A stretch of DNA of 64,000 nucleotides from an uncultured Paludibacter sp. (GTDB lineage: Bacteria > Bacteroidota > Bacteroidia > Bacteroidales > Paludibacteraceae): NCBI GenBank assembly GCA_937897985.1, contig CALCBD010000058.1, positions 62,001 through 126,000 of the forward strand, given 5' to 3'. Both the position numbers and the translations under genes were made by a program. This document shows, piece by piece, positions 44,868 to 54,180 of this stretch. The notes below the pieces were generated by a model. The model saw nothing but the letters and a program-made list of their open reading frames with translations, had not been told where the DNA came from and did no database searches. Within the stretch, counting starts at the first letter, position 1. Each line of letters begins with the position of its first letter.

Positions 44868-46505
44868 ATGTTGTTTAGAAACTTAAAAATAATTGGTATC
44901 ATATTTTGCATTGCAACGGTCATAGTACCGTTGCATGCAAAAAACAATTATGCGGTCTATTTTAAAAATCTTCCATTCGGTATGCAGAAGATGGAAGCGC
45001 CCCGTTTCAAAAATAATACTGTTAACATCACCGAAACAGGCGGTCTTGGTGATGGTATTACACTGAATACAAGGGCTTTTGAACTGGCAATCGAAAAACT
45101 CTCGGCCAAAGGTGGCGGAAAACTTTTGGTGCCGGCAGGTGTTTGGTTTACCGGACCGATAGTTTTAAAATCAAATATAAATCTTCATCTTGAAAAGGGA
45201 GCATTAATTCTGTTCTCAACTGATTTTAATTTATATCCACTTGTTAATACCATCTTCGAAGGTTTGGATACCAAACGCTGCCAGTCGCCTATCTCAGCCC
45301 GTAATCAGGTGAATATCGCCATTACCGGCGAAGGTACAATCAACGGCTCCGGTGAAGCATGGCGACCCCTCAAAAGATCGAAAGTAACTGAGGTACAATG
45401 GAAAAAAACGGTTAAATCGGGCGGAGTGGTCAAAGATAATGACTACTGGTTCCCTTCGGCTAAATCGCTGAAAGGACAGTCGATGAGCGATATGAATGTG
45501 CCACGTGGTAATTTATCCGATGAAAAATGGTTAGAAATCAAGGATTTTCTGCGTCCGGTGATGATAAGCCTGATAGAATGTAAAAATGTATTCCTTCAGG
45601 GCGTACTGTTCGAAAATTCACCAAGCTGGAATATTCATCCTCTGATGTGCGAAAATCTGATTGTGGATAACATTTTTGCCCGTAATCCGGGTTATGCTCA
45701 AAATGGTGATGGTATAGATGTGGAATCATGTAAAAATGTGATGATTGTCAACAGTACTTTCGATGTGGGCGACGACGCTATTTGTATCAAATCAGGTAAA
45801 GATGCCGAAGGACGTTTGCGCGCCAAACCCACCGAAAATGTCATTGTCGACAATTGCAAAGTCTTTCAGGGTCACGGTGGATTTGTGGTAGGAAGCGAAA
45901 TGTCAGGTGGAGTCAGGAACATTTCGGTGAAAAACTGCCAGTTCCTGGGTACCGATGTCGGACTACGCTTTAAAAGCAACCGCGGACGCGGAGGGGTGGT
46001 CGAAAATATCTACATCAGTGACATTTATATGTTTAATATCGTTACCGATTCATTCCTGTTCGACCTGTATTATGGCGGAAAATCGGCGTCCGAAGCTCAG
46101 GAAGATGGCGATACCAACCCTACTGAAACCACTATTCCTCCGGTCAATGATGAAACACCTGTTTTCAGAAATATTTACGTTAAAAACATCGTTTCACGCA
46201 ATGCTAACAGAGCCTTGTTTTTCAATGGTCTGCCCGAAATGAACATCACAAATATCAATCTCGAAAACGCTTCTATCAGTTCCAGATCAGGTGCTGTGTT
46301 AAGTGAATCGGATGGTATCAAATTTAAAAATTTATCAATTAAAGCAGAACAGGGTCCGGCACTGACATTGCAGAACGTGAAAAACTTCGATTTAAAAGAT
46401 TTCATTTTCCCTGATAATCAGACGGATGTTGTCAAAGTTGAAGGCAGATCTTCCAATATAAATCTGCCATCCAATATCTCTAAAAATAAAATTGTTGGTC
46501 TTTAA
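44868..46505 (+). CDS. Glycoside hydrolase family 28 polygalacturonase
   Basis: A 545-residue periplasmic enzyme with a signal peptide (cut near LHA-KNN). A right-handed beta-helix carries the GH28 signature: N279 and D281/D284 in NGDGIDVES, D302-D303 in VGDDAI, H336 in GHGG and the basic RFKS motif that replaces the usual RIK. The early part (NITETGGLGDGITLNTRAFELAIEKLS) is typical. It hydrolyses alpha-1,4 galacturonosyl links, probably from chain ends, as in exo-acting Bacteroidota members; the exo/endo mode is not certain. It is 22 nt after the lipoprotein gene. Confidence 0.92.
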   Translation: MLFRNLKIIGIIFCIATVIVPLHAKNNYAVYFKNLPFGMQKMEAPRFKNNTVNITETGGLGDGITLNTRAFELAIEKLSAKGGGKLLVPAGVWFTGPIVLKSNINLHLEKGALILFSTDFNLYPLVNTIFEGLDTKRCQSPISARNQVNIAITGEGTINGSGEAWRPLKRSKVTEVQWKKTVKSGGVVKDNDYWFPSAKSLKGQSMSDMNVPRGNLSDEKWLEIKDFLRPVMISLIECKNVFLQGVLFENSPSWNIHPLMCENLIVDNIFARNPGYAQNGDGIDVESCKNVMIVNSTFDVGDDAICIKSGKDAEGRLRAKPTENVIVDNCKVFQGHGGFVVGSEMSGGVRNISVKNCQFLGTDVGLRFKSNRGRGGVVENIYISDIYMFNIVTDSFLFDLYYGGKSASEAQEDGDTNPTETTIPPVNDETPVFRNIYVKNIVSRNANRALFFNGLPEMNITNINLENASISSRSGAVLSESDGIKFKNLSIKAEQGPALTLQNVKNFDLKDFIFPDNQTDVVKVEGRSSNINLPSNISKNKIVGL

Positions 46506-46581
46506 TTTTTTTAATCAGTTTTATATCAACAACATAATTTAATTATAGATTTCCCTGCTTTGTAATTTTTATCAGTTTCGG

Positions 46582-46686
46582 TTAGTGGATTAAAAAAGGT
46601 ATATTGTTTCAAATCAGTCATTTGATGACATTTGTTTCAAATTTATTTCGATCAGTGAAATGATTCAACCTTTTTTAATCCACTAA
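46582..46686. repeat. Perfect 19-bp inverted repeat with internal direct repeats (pectin locus)
   Basis: Arms TTAGTGGATTAAAAAAGGT (46582-46600) and ACCTTTTTTAATCCACTAA (46668-46686) are exact reverse complements, with 67 nt between. Inside lie two copies of TTGTTTCAAAT at 46604-46614 and 46632-46642, 28 nt apart start to start. It lies 58 nt before the GH105 start. It could be a regulator binding region, a MITE-like element or a long hairpin. Not recognised as a known family. Confidence 0.75.
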
Positions 46687-46743
46687 ATTCGTTAAAATTG
46701 TCTTTCATCAACTATTCATCAAATTTCCGACATTAGTCCTGCC

Positions 46744-47910
46744 ATGAAAATCAAAACATTAATAGTCCTCATTTTTTCAATCGGGTGCATTACTGCCATT
46801 GCCACACCTAAATATTTTGTACGTATGGCCGATTCGGAAATGAAGCGTAATCCTGAGAGCTGGCAAATCGACTTTGCCAAAGCACCGAAATGGGATTACT
46901 GCAACGGGCTTGAACTACAGGCTTTTTACAAAGTATGGAAAAAAACCCGCAATGTGAAATACCTGAAATACATCATCAATTACACCGATACGATGATTGC
47001 TCCTGACGGGACAATCAGAGGCTATAAACCGGAAGAATACAATATCGATAAGGTAAACTCCGGAAAATTACTATTCCTGCTGTACGAACAGACCAAAGAA
47101 CAAAAATTCCGGATAGCTCTGGATAATTTGCGTACACAGATGAAAACGCATCCCAAAACAAAATCAGGCGGATTCTGGCATAAAAAGGTTTATCCACATC
47201 AAATGTGGTTGGATGGAATTTACATGGCAAGTCCTTTTCTGGCCGAATATGCCCTCCGGTTCAACGAACCTGAGCTTTTCGATGAAGTTTCTCACCAGAT
47301 TCTAACCATTGCAGCTCATAGTTTTGATCCGGTCACTGGTTTGTACTATCATGGCTGGGATGAAAGCAGGCAGCAGGCCTGGGCAAATCCGTTAACCGGA
47401 ACATCGCCCAATTTCTGGAGCCGAAGCATAGGCTGGTACATGATGGCAATGGTTGATGTGCTGGAGTTTTTACCGGTCGACCACCCTCGACGCAAAGCAA
47501 TTATTGAGATTTTTAACGGGTTGTGTGAGTCACTGCTCAAATTCCGGGACCCGGTGTCGGGGATGTGGTATCAGGTAACCGATCAGCCCGGAAAGAAAGG
47601 AAACTATGTAGAATCATCAGGCTCGGCAATGTTTGTTTATTCAATTGTAAAAGGCTCACAAAGGGGATTTTTGCCAAAACAATATCTGAAAACAGGAAAA
47701 CAACTCTACTCACAATTTGTGAAACGATTTGTAAAGGAAAACCCCGACGGGACCATTTCAGTGACCGACTGTTGCGCAGTTGCCGGATTGGGCGGTTCAC
47801 CCCGCTACAGGGATGGAAGTTATCAGTATTATCTTTCAGAACCCATCCGCGACAATGACCCGAAAACTGTTGCACCATTTCTGATGGTGAGTGTACTGCT
47901 GAATAAGTAA
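46744..47910 (+). CDS. GH105 unsaturated rhamnogalacturonyl/galacturonyl hydrolase
   Basis: A 388-residue enzyme with a signal peptide (residues 1-20, AIA-TPK), predicted periplasmic. It has the (alpha/alpha)6 barrel pattern of GH105: GLELQAFYKVWKKTRNVKYLKYI, then SGGFWHKKVYPHQMWLDGIYMASPFLAEYA with the catalytic Asp157 in MWLDGIYM, SPNFWSRSIGWYMMAMVDVLEFLP and NYVESSGSAMFVYSIVKG. It releases the unsaturated uronic acid from lyase products by hydration of the double bond, matching the two PL1 lyases downstream. It lies after the inverted-repeat element, so it may have its own promoter. Confidence 0.92.
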   Translation: MKIKTLIVLIFSIGCITAIATPKYFVRMADSEMKRNPESWQIDFAKAPKWDYCNGLELQAFYKVWKKTRNVKYLKYIINYTDTMIAPDGTIRGYKPEEYNIDKVNSGKLLFLLYEQTKEQKFRIALDNLRTQMKTHPKTKSGGFWHKKVYPHQMWLDGIYMASPFLAEYALRFNEPELFDEVSHQILTIAAHSFDPVTGLYYHGWDESRQQAWANPLTGTSPNFWSRSIGWYMMAMVDVLEFLPVDHPRRKAIIEIFNGLCESLLKFRDPVSGMWYQVTDQPGKKGNYVESSGSAMFVYSIVKGSQRGFLPKQYLKTGKQLYSQFVKRFVKENPDGTISVTDCCAVAGLGGSPRYRDGSYQYYLSEPIRDNDPKTVAPFLMVSVLLNK

Positions 47911-48002
47911 TGTGAAAATAAAAACATGTTTAATCTTTGCTTGTTAGCTACTTAGCGTACAAAAGATAATTCCGGACTGAAATCAAAAATTAATAAAAAT
48001 CT

Positions 48003-49685
48003 ATGTTTGACAAAAAATCTCATTTTTACCTGTTATATTTATTATTTCCCGTTTTTCATTTATGTATTTTTCAACCATTAACTGCACAAACTCCCGCTTT
48101 TCCGGGTGCCGATGGTGGTGGTAAATTCTGCACAGGTGGTCGCGGAGGTAAAGTATTATATGTTACTTCACTTGCCGATGACGGATCAGTGGGAACGCTT
48201 CGCTGGGCTGTAAGTCAAACCGGTGCACGTATAGTCATGTTCAGGGTTTCGGGATTAATAACGCTGAAGAGTGCTTTGAAAATCTCAAACGGCAATATTA
48301 CAATTGCCGGCCAGACAGCTCCCGGCGACGGTATATGTCTGAAAAATTACGAATTTTATATCGGAGCCGACAACGTAATCATCCGGTACATGCGATTCAG
48401 GCTTGGCAACGAAATAATTGGTAATGAGAGCGATGCCATCTGGGGACGGTATCAGAAGAATATTATACTCGACCATTGTTCCATGAGCTGGAGCATCGAT
48501 GAATGTGCTTCGTTTTACAGCAACGAAAACTTCAGTATGCAGTGGTGTATCATTGCCGAGTCGCTCAATAATGCCGGACACGTAAAAGGTGCTCACGGGT
48601 ACGGTGGAATCTGGGGTGGTAAAAATGCAAGTTTTCATCACAATCTGATTGCTCATCACAACAGCCGGAATCCACGGTTCAACGGTTGGAAGCGATCAGG
48701 CCTGAGTTATACCAATCCATTGGACGAGGAACGACTCGACTTTCGCAACAACGTGATTTATGATTTCGGCGATAATGGTTCTTATGGTGGCGAAGCAGCC
48801 GGAAAATACAATATTGTGGCCAATTATATCAAATACGGACCGGCTACCAAAACTTCAATTAAATATAAAGTTACCCAGGTGGACATCGATCCTTCAACTG
48901 CTTACGGTCAGCAGTCTGGCACTTACTACATTCAGGATAACTTTGTATACGGAAGTACCACCAATACTCAGAGCAACTGGTCAGGTGTGACTTACGCCGC
49001 AGGTGTGAATACAACGCTGTGCAAAGCCGATGTTCCTTTTCAGTGCATACCTGTTGCTCAACACTCTGCCGAAACTGCTTTCGAAAAAGTACTCGAAAAC
49101 GCCGGTGCTTCACTTGCCCGCGATGCGATTGACAGCCGTATTGTGAATGAAACCCTGAACGGAACTGCAACATATACCGGCTCAGTGACTTTACGCCCCG
49201 GAATAATTGACACTCAGAATGATGTGGGCGGATGGCCTGAATATAATTCCACAGTTGCACCTCCCGACTCCAACAGTGATGGTATTCCTGATGGCTGGCT
49301 CGAAAACTTCTACCCGGGGAAATCAGCAAACGACCTGAACCCCGATGGTTATACGTTTCTTGAGGTTTATATCAATAGCCTTGTCAAAAACATTACCGAC
49401 CGACAGAATGAAGGTGCAGTTGTGGCAGGTGTCCAACTTCCTGTTTCAGCAGTTCGTTCGGAAATTTATGCTACTTTCAACAATAATTCAGCAGCCATCC
49501 ACATTCATTCGGATCAAATCATCAAAAAACTGTATGTCAGAGATATAACAGGAAAGTCCATCGGTTTTTACAATGCCAATGCTTTGAATTATGAAATTGA
49601 TGCTTCCGGATTGAAACCGGGTATTTATATAATTTCGGTAATTAACGGGCAAAACGAATTAAAAACAATTAAATTTGCATTTTAA
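48003..49685 (+). CDS. Pectate lyase, PL1 family, with T9SS sorting domain
   Basis: A 560-residue secreted lyase. After the signal peptide (LTAQTPAFPGADGGG) a parallel beta-helix runs to about residue 400 with ILDHCSMSWSIDECASFYS, GAHGYGGIWGGKNASFHHNLIAHHNSRNPRFNG (the NSRNPR Arg near residue 222 is the likely catalytic base) and LRPGIIDTQNDVGGWP. A short TSP3-like calcium motif (DSNSDGIPDGWLE) follows, then a type IX C-terminal sorting domain (KKLYVRDITGKSIGFYN...GIYIISV). It cleaves de-esterified homogalacturonan by beta-elimination outside the cell. It is a close paralogue of the next gene. Confidence 0.92.
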   Translation: MFDKKSHFYLLYLLFPVFHLCIFQPLTAQTPAFPGADGGGKFCTGGRGGKVLYVTSLADDGSVGTLRWAVSQTGARIVMFRVSGLITLKSALKISNGNITIAGQTAPGDGICLKNYEFYIGADNVIIRYMRFRLGNEIIGNESDAIWGRYQKNIILDHCSMSWSIDECASFYSNENFSMQWCIIAESLNNAGHVKGAHGYGGIWGGKNASFHHNLIAHHNSRNPRFNGWKRSGLSYTNPLDEERLDFRNNVIYDFGDNGSYGGEAAGKYNIVANYIKYGPATKTSIKYKVTQVDIDPSTAYGQQSGTYYIQDNFVYGSTTNTQSNWSGVTYAAGVNTTLCKADVPFQCIPVAQHSAETAFEKVLENAGASLARDAIDSRIVNETLNGTATYTGSVTLRPGIIDTQNDVGGWPEYNSTVAPPDSNSDGIPDGWLENFYPGKSANDLNPDGYTFLEVYINSLVKNITDRQNEGAVVAGVQLPVSAVRSEIYATFNNNSAAIHIHSDQIIKKLYVRDITGKSIGFYNANALNYEIDASGLKPGIYIISVINGQNELKTIKFAF

Positions 49686-49832
49686 GTAAGACGAAGTGTT
49701 TCATTTTTCAAAATACAAAGTGGTTATAAACCGCAAATAATAACATCAGCCGTTCACCTGATAAAAATATACTGAAGGCTTTCGGGACTGAAATGCCGAT
49801 TCCATACGATATAAAAAAACAATTATCAACAC

Positions 49833-51227
49833 ATGAATAAACTATTTTATTTCTTCACCCTTTTAATTGCAGCATTTGCCTGTTCAAACGGATTAAATGC
49901 TCAGACACCCGCTTTCCCAACAGCCGAAGGTGGTGGAATGTATGCCACAGGAGGACGCGGTGCCAAAGTACTGTACGTCACCTCGCTCGCCGACGATGGT
50001 TCCGAGGGAACTTTTCGCTGGGCTGTGAGTCAGAAGGAACCACGCACTGTTTTGTTTAAAGTTTCAGGTTTAATTTCGCTTAAAAGTCCGCTGACCATCA
50101 AATACGGCAACCTGACCATTGCCGGACAGACTGCTCCCGGCGATGGCATTTGCCTCAAAGACAATGATGTGTTTTTCGCTGCCGATAATGTGATTGTTCG
50201 CTTTTTACGTTTCCGCCTCGGCGATTTGATCAAAGATCATGATCCGGATGCCTTTGGTGGTCGCAACCACCGGAATATTATAATTGACCATTGTTCCTCA
50301 AGCTGGTCGATTGATGAATGTGCTTCTTTTTACTCCAACGAAGATTTCAGCATGCAATGGTGTATAATCGCCGAATCGCTCAATAATTCGGAACATCCGA
50401 AAGGTGCACACGGCTACGGAGGAATCTGGGGAGGTAAAAATGCAAGTTTCCATCACAACCTCATTGCTCATCACAACAGCCGGAATCCCAGGTTCAACGG
50501 ACTTCGCCGTTCGGGACTGAAGTACAACAATGCGATGGATGAAGAAAAAGTCGATTTCAGAAATAATGTCATTTATAACTGGGGTGATCACAGCTCTTAT
50601 GGCGGCGAAAGCGGCTGGTTTAATATTGTTGGAAATTATTTCAAAAGCGGCCCCGCTACCAAACCTGCGATCAGAAGCAGAATAACAAACATCGATATGG
50701 ATATTCAACCTGAAATCTGTCCGCCCGGATACGGAAAATATTTCATTGCCGGTAACTATGTTGCTGGTTTTCCGGACGTGACTGCCGACAACAGAAAGGG
50801 TGTTTCTTTTTCGAAAGGCGTAAACAAAACTGATTGCTTTGTTAATCAACCTTTTGAAACCACACCCGTCAAAACTCAGGATGCTATGGTTGCATATCAG
50901 AAAGTGTTGCTGGCTGCAGGTGCTTCGTTGAAACGGGATGTGGTGGATGCCCGTATCATTCGTGAAGTGAAAACCGGAACGGCAACCTTCAAAGGTTCAT
51001 TGAGTGGTCGTCCGGGTCTGATCGACACCCAGAAAGATGTGGGCGGATGGCCTGTATACAATTCAGTCCCCGCTCCTCCCGACACCAACAACGACGGGAT
51101 TCCCGATAGTTGGTTAGAAAAAAACTATCCGGGCAAAACAGCCAACGAAGTTGATAACAGCGGTTATACTTATCTCGAAATTTATTTAAACAGTTTAGTT
51201 AAATCAATTACTGACAGTCAGTTATGA
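49833..51227 (+). CDS. Pectate lyase, PL1 family, without T9SS domain
   Basis: A 464-residue paralogue of the preceding lyase. It shares the signal peptide with a TPAFPTAEGGG start, the IIDHCSSSWSIDECASFYS and GAHGYGGIWGGKNASFHHNL blocks, NSRNPRFNG (near residue 219) and the DTNNDGIPDSWLE calcium motif. It ends shortly after that motif (YLEIYLNSLVKSITDSQL) and so lacks the sorting tail of its neighbour. It is therefore expected to stay in the periplasm while the other enzyme is displayed or released. The stop overlaps the start of the next gene (ATGA, 4 nt). Confidence 0.92.
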   Translation: MNKLFYFFTLLIAAFACSNGLNAQTPAFPTAEGGGMYATGGRGAKVLYVTSLADDGSEGTFRWAVSQKEPRTVLFKVSGLISLKSPLTIKYGNLTIAGQTAPGDGICLKDNDVFFAADNVIVRFLRFRLGDLIKDHDPDAFGGRNHRNIIIDHCSSSWSIDECASFYSNEDFSMQWCIIAESLNNSEHPKGAHGYGGIWGGKNASFHHNLIAHHNSRNPRFNGLRRSGLKYNNAMDEEKVDFRNNVIYNWGDHSSYGGESGWFNIVGNYFKSGPATKPAIRSRITNIDMDIQPEICPPGYGKYFIAGNYVAGFPDVTADNRKGVSFSKGVNKTDCFVNQPFETTPVKTQDAMVAYQKVLLAAGASLKRDVVDARIIREVKTGTATFKGSLSGRPGLIDTQKDVGGWPVYNSVPAPPDTNNDGIPDSWLEKNYPGKTANEVDNSGYTYLEIYLNSLVKSITDSQL

Positions 51228-52180
51228 AAAAGATTTTAATATTTATAATGCTCACAGTCGCCACACTGAACCTGGCATCACAAAATATACCCAATACCAT
51301 TGTTGTCGACAGAGCCGGAACGGGTCACTTCCGTACCATACAGCAAGCCATCGATTCGGTACGTGCATTTAATCCGGCCGGAACAGTGACCATCTTCATC
51401 AAAAAAGGATTCTATAAAGAAAAACTACTGATTCCGACCCACATTTGCAACCTGCACATTGTTGGCGAAGACCGCGACCAAACAATAATAAATTACGACG
51501 ATCACGCAAATATTAATAAAATGGGAACTTTCAGGACTTCGACCCTGAAGATTTGTGGTAATGACATACTAATGGAAAATATAACCGTCGAAAATTCAGC
51601 GGCACAATTGGGTCAGGCAGTGGCACTACATGTCGAAGGCGACCGTATAACCTTCCGCAACTGCCGTTTCCTCGGCAACCAGGACACCATCTACGCCGGA
51701 CGCGAAAATTCACGACAGTTATTTGAAAATTGCTATATTGAAGGAACAACCGATTTTATATTCGGTCCGTCCACAGCATGGTTCGAAGGATGCACCATAC
51801 ATTGTAAACGCAATTCGTACATAACTGCAGCCAATACACCGCAGTACATCGAATACGGATTCATATTTAATCACTGCAATATAACCCTTGCCGACAGCGT
51901 GACAGCCATGTATCTGGGCAGGCCATGGCGGGCATATTCGATGACGGTTTTTATGAATTGCAAGCTGCCCAAAGGTATACAACCATCCGGTTGGGACAAC
52001 TGGAAAAACCCTGAAAATGAAAAAACAGCCCGTTATGCCGAATACAATAACACCGGCGATGGCGCCTCAACCGGACAACGCGTGAAATGGGCCGGCATCC
52101 TTAACAAAGCAGAAGCTTCGAAAATAACACCGGAGCAAGTCTTCAAAAGAACTGATTCATGGATTCCTGCAACGAAATAG
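51224..52180 (+). CDS. Pectin methylesterase, carbohydrate esterase family 8
   Basis: A 318-residue enzyme with a signal peptide (LNLASQ). It is the short, single-domain form. Catalytic motifs: GQAVALHVEGD, Asp154 in GNQDTIY, Asp177 in GTTDFIFG and Arg233 in LGRPW. It releases methanol from methyl-esterified homogalacturonan, presumably on imported oligomers in the periplasm, in contrast to the secreted 1116-residue esterase that opens the locus. Translation is coupled to the PL1 gene by the 4-nt overlap. A hairpin terminator begins inside its last codons, so it is the last gene of the locus. Confidence 0.94.
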   Translation: MKKILIFIMLTVATLNLASQNIPNTIVVDRAGTGHFRTIQQAIDSVRAFNPAGTVTIFIKKGFYKEKLLIPTHICNLHIVGEDRDQTIINYDDHANINKMGTFRTSTLKICGNDILMENITVENSAAQLGQAVALHVEGDRITFRNCRFLGNQDTIYAGRENSRQLFENCYIEGTTDFIFGPSTAWFEGCTIHCKRNSYITAANTPQYIEYGFIFNHCNITLADSVTAMYLGRPWRAYSMTVFMNCKLPKGIQPSGWDNWKNPENEKTARYAEYNNTGDGASTGQRVKWAGILNKAEASKITPEQVFKRTDSWIPATK

Positions 52181-52196
52181 TTGCAGGAATTTTTTT
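52163..52196 (+). terminator. Terminator of the pectin locus
   Basis: An 11-bp perfect stem ATTCCTGCAAC / GTTGCAGGAAT (52163-52173 with 52180-52190), a 6-nt loop containing part of the stop codon, then a T-run to 52196. The stem starts inside the esterase coding sequence. Confidence 0.88.
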
Positions 52197-52581
52197 GTAG
52201 AAGACTACTACTAACGGGTATTATTTTACTTCCAGATTCACTGTTGATGTTAATTACTTTCCTAAAAATGCTGTTACAATAACCATCGTTAAATAAATTT
52301 CAGCAGCATAAACAAACCTGTTTAAGCATTCAGATTTTTTTCAATACAAGACATCTATCACAATTCCGGCAATAAACATGAGTTTTTGCCGGAATTGTGA
52401 TATTTCTTTTTCTTAATTTTCCCGGATAATTACAACTGTCCGTTTAACCAACTTTACTTTCCCATAAGGGGTTTTTAAACTCTCCTTTTAGTCGATAAAA
52501 TAGCACTGCATTTATATTTATAATCAATTTGATTGTATTAGTTATGTAACTTATGCATAGAAACATAAGTGAATGTGGCCA
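52197..52581. other. Intergenic region between the pectin locus and the insertion sequence
   Basis: No open frame of note in about 385 nt. It contains a strong isolated hairpin (52356-52402) followed by a T-rich stretch, and otherwise AT-rich sequence. A short frame starting at the ATG at 52553 runs into the insertion sequence and may be the remnant of an interrupted gene. This is weakly supported. Confidence 0.5.
52356..52402. terminator. Strong orphan hairpin, terminator-like
   Basis: A perfect 17-bp stem (TATCACAATTCCGGCAA at 52356-52372, reverse complement at 52386-52402) with a 13-nt loop, followed on the + strand by TTTCTTTTTCTT. No gene ends just upstream, because the esterase has its own terminator about 160 nt earlier. 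It may end a small RNA or act as a backup terminator. Confidence 0.6.
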
Positions 52582-52602
52582 CCTGACTTGTCCCTTTCAA
52601 AA

Positions 52603-52670
52603 TTAGTGCGGTCGTAAGTTACAGATAATCAACGTTTGCTTCAAAAAAAGAGCTATTTTTACCGCACTAA
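52603..52670 (+). promoter_or_regulatory. Hairpin and T-run in the transposase leader
   Basis: TTAGTGCGGT (52603-52612) pairs with ACCGCACTAA (52661-52670) around a 48-nt loop, and a run of Ts leads directly into the ATG at 52682. Transcripts entering from outside the element would contain this structure just before the start codon. Confidence 0.55.
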
Positions 52671-52681
52671 AGTGTTTTTTT

Positions 52682-54166
52682 ATGAAAATCAGAGTTATCA
52701 CAACTGCCTCAAATGCCAAGGCCGTACAGGTTGTGCGATTTCAGAACAACAAGAGAATTGTGTTACAGCATATCGGTTCTGCTCATAGTGAGGAAGAACT
52801 AAGCGAATTGATTATTATGGCAGAAGAATGGATAAAAAATTATACTCTCCAGCTATCCGTTTTTCCTGATGAAAATCCTAACAAGTTATTACATCTGAAT
52901 CACAGTACTTTTATTGGGGTTAAGTATCATTATTTCTACAATCAGATACGTGCTGTTTTTAAGATGATGAAGCTGGATGATTTACCTGTTTTGTTAAATG
53001 ATTTGGCAATAATAAGGATATTCGAACCTGCCTCAAAGCTCCGCTCTCTTGAATTATTAGAACAATTTTTCAGTGTCTGCCACAATCGTAAAACCTACTA
53101 CAAGATAGCTCCTGATTGCATTAGTTTAAAGAAAACGGTGGAGGAAAAGGTCGTCAATTTTGCTAAAACTCATTATTCGTTCAATTTCGACATACTGTTT
53201 TACGATGTTACAACCCTTTATTTTGAAACATTTGAAGAAGATGACCTTCGCAAGAACGGTTTCTCGAAAGACAACAAATCCCAACAACCACAAATACTAA
53301 TCGCCCTAATGGTCAGCAAGGAAGGTTTTCCTATTGCATATGAGGTGTTTTCAGGCAATACGTTTGAAGGGCACACGATTATTCCTGTCATTAAAGATTT
53401 TATCAAACGAAATGCGGTAAAAGAATTTACAGTGGTGGCTGATGCGGCCATGATTAGCTCTGAAAACGTAAAGCAATTAACTCAAAACAATATCAACTAC
53501 ATTGTTGGAGCAAGGCTTGGGAATACTTCCTCAACTTTACTTGAAACAATCGACAAGCAGATTAGCAGGGAAGATGGGAAGAGTATACGCATAAAAACGG
53601 ATAACGGCTATCTGATTTGCAGCTACTCTTCAGTAAGGTATCGCAAGGATAAATACGAAATGGAGCAACAAATTGAAAGAGCCCAACAGACAATTGCCAA
53701 TCCTTCAAAAAGTAAAAGATTAAAATTTACCCAAACCAAAAACCAGAAAATAGAACTAAATCAAGCGCTTATTGAGAAAACCAGGAAACTTCTCGGAATC
53801 AAAGGATATTACACCAATCTGGATGTTTCTGTTGCTGACAACAAAACAATTATAGAACGATATCACGAGCTTTACAGAATAGAGCAAGCATTCAGAATCT
53901 CAAAAAATGACCTACAAACAAGACCTATCTTCCATTTTAAAGAACAACCTATAAAGCTACATATACTAATATGTTTTATAGCACTGGTGGTATCGAAACA
54001 TATTGAGTTGAAAACTGGAATATCAATAAGAAAATTCATTGACGAATCTAAGAAAGTAGTTGATGGAGAAATATTGAATCAAATCACACAGAAAATAGTT
54101 ACGGTGAAAGCCGAGCCAACACCCAGTATGAAAGAAATTTGCAATAGATTATTTTCACCGCACTAA
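52682..54166 (+). CDS. IS1634-family (IS4-like) DDE transposase
   Basis: A 494-residue transposase. An N-terminal SH3-like/strand-rich start (ITTASNAKAVQVVRFQNNKRIVLQHIGSAHS) is typical of IS1634 proteins. The catalytic acids are Asp175 in FYDVTTLYFE, Asp254 in VVADAAMIS and Glu401 in YRIEQAFRISK, the last one within an E-x6-K signature. There is no internal stop or frameshift, so it is probably functional. The TAA stop lies inside the right terminal repeat. It moves the element by cut-and-paste. Confidence 0.9.
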   Translation: MKIRVITTASNAKAVQVVRFQNNKRIVLQHIGSAHSEEELSELIIMAEEWIKNYTLQLSVFPDENPNKLLHLNHSTFIGVKYHYFYNQIRAVFKMMKLDDLPVLLNDLAIIRIFEPASKLRSLELLEQFFSVCHNRKTYYKIAPDCISLKKTVEEKVVNFAKTHYSFNFDILFYDVTTLYFETFEEDDLRKNGFSKDNKSQQPQILIALMVSKEGFPIAYEVFSGNTFEGHTIIPVIKDFIKRNAVKEFTVVADAAMISSENVKQLTQNNINYIVGARLGNTSSTLLETIDKQISREDGKSIRIKTDNGYLICSYSSVRYRKDKYEMEQQIERAQQTIANPSKSKRLKFTQTKNQKIELNQALIEKTRKLLGIKGYYTNLDVSVADNKTIIERYHELYRIEQAFRISKNDLQTRPIFHFKEQPIKLHILICFIALVVSKHIELKTGISIRKFIDESKKVVDGEILNQITQKIVTVKAEPTPSMKEICNRLFSPH

Positions 54167-54180
54167 AAAGGACAAGTCAG

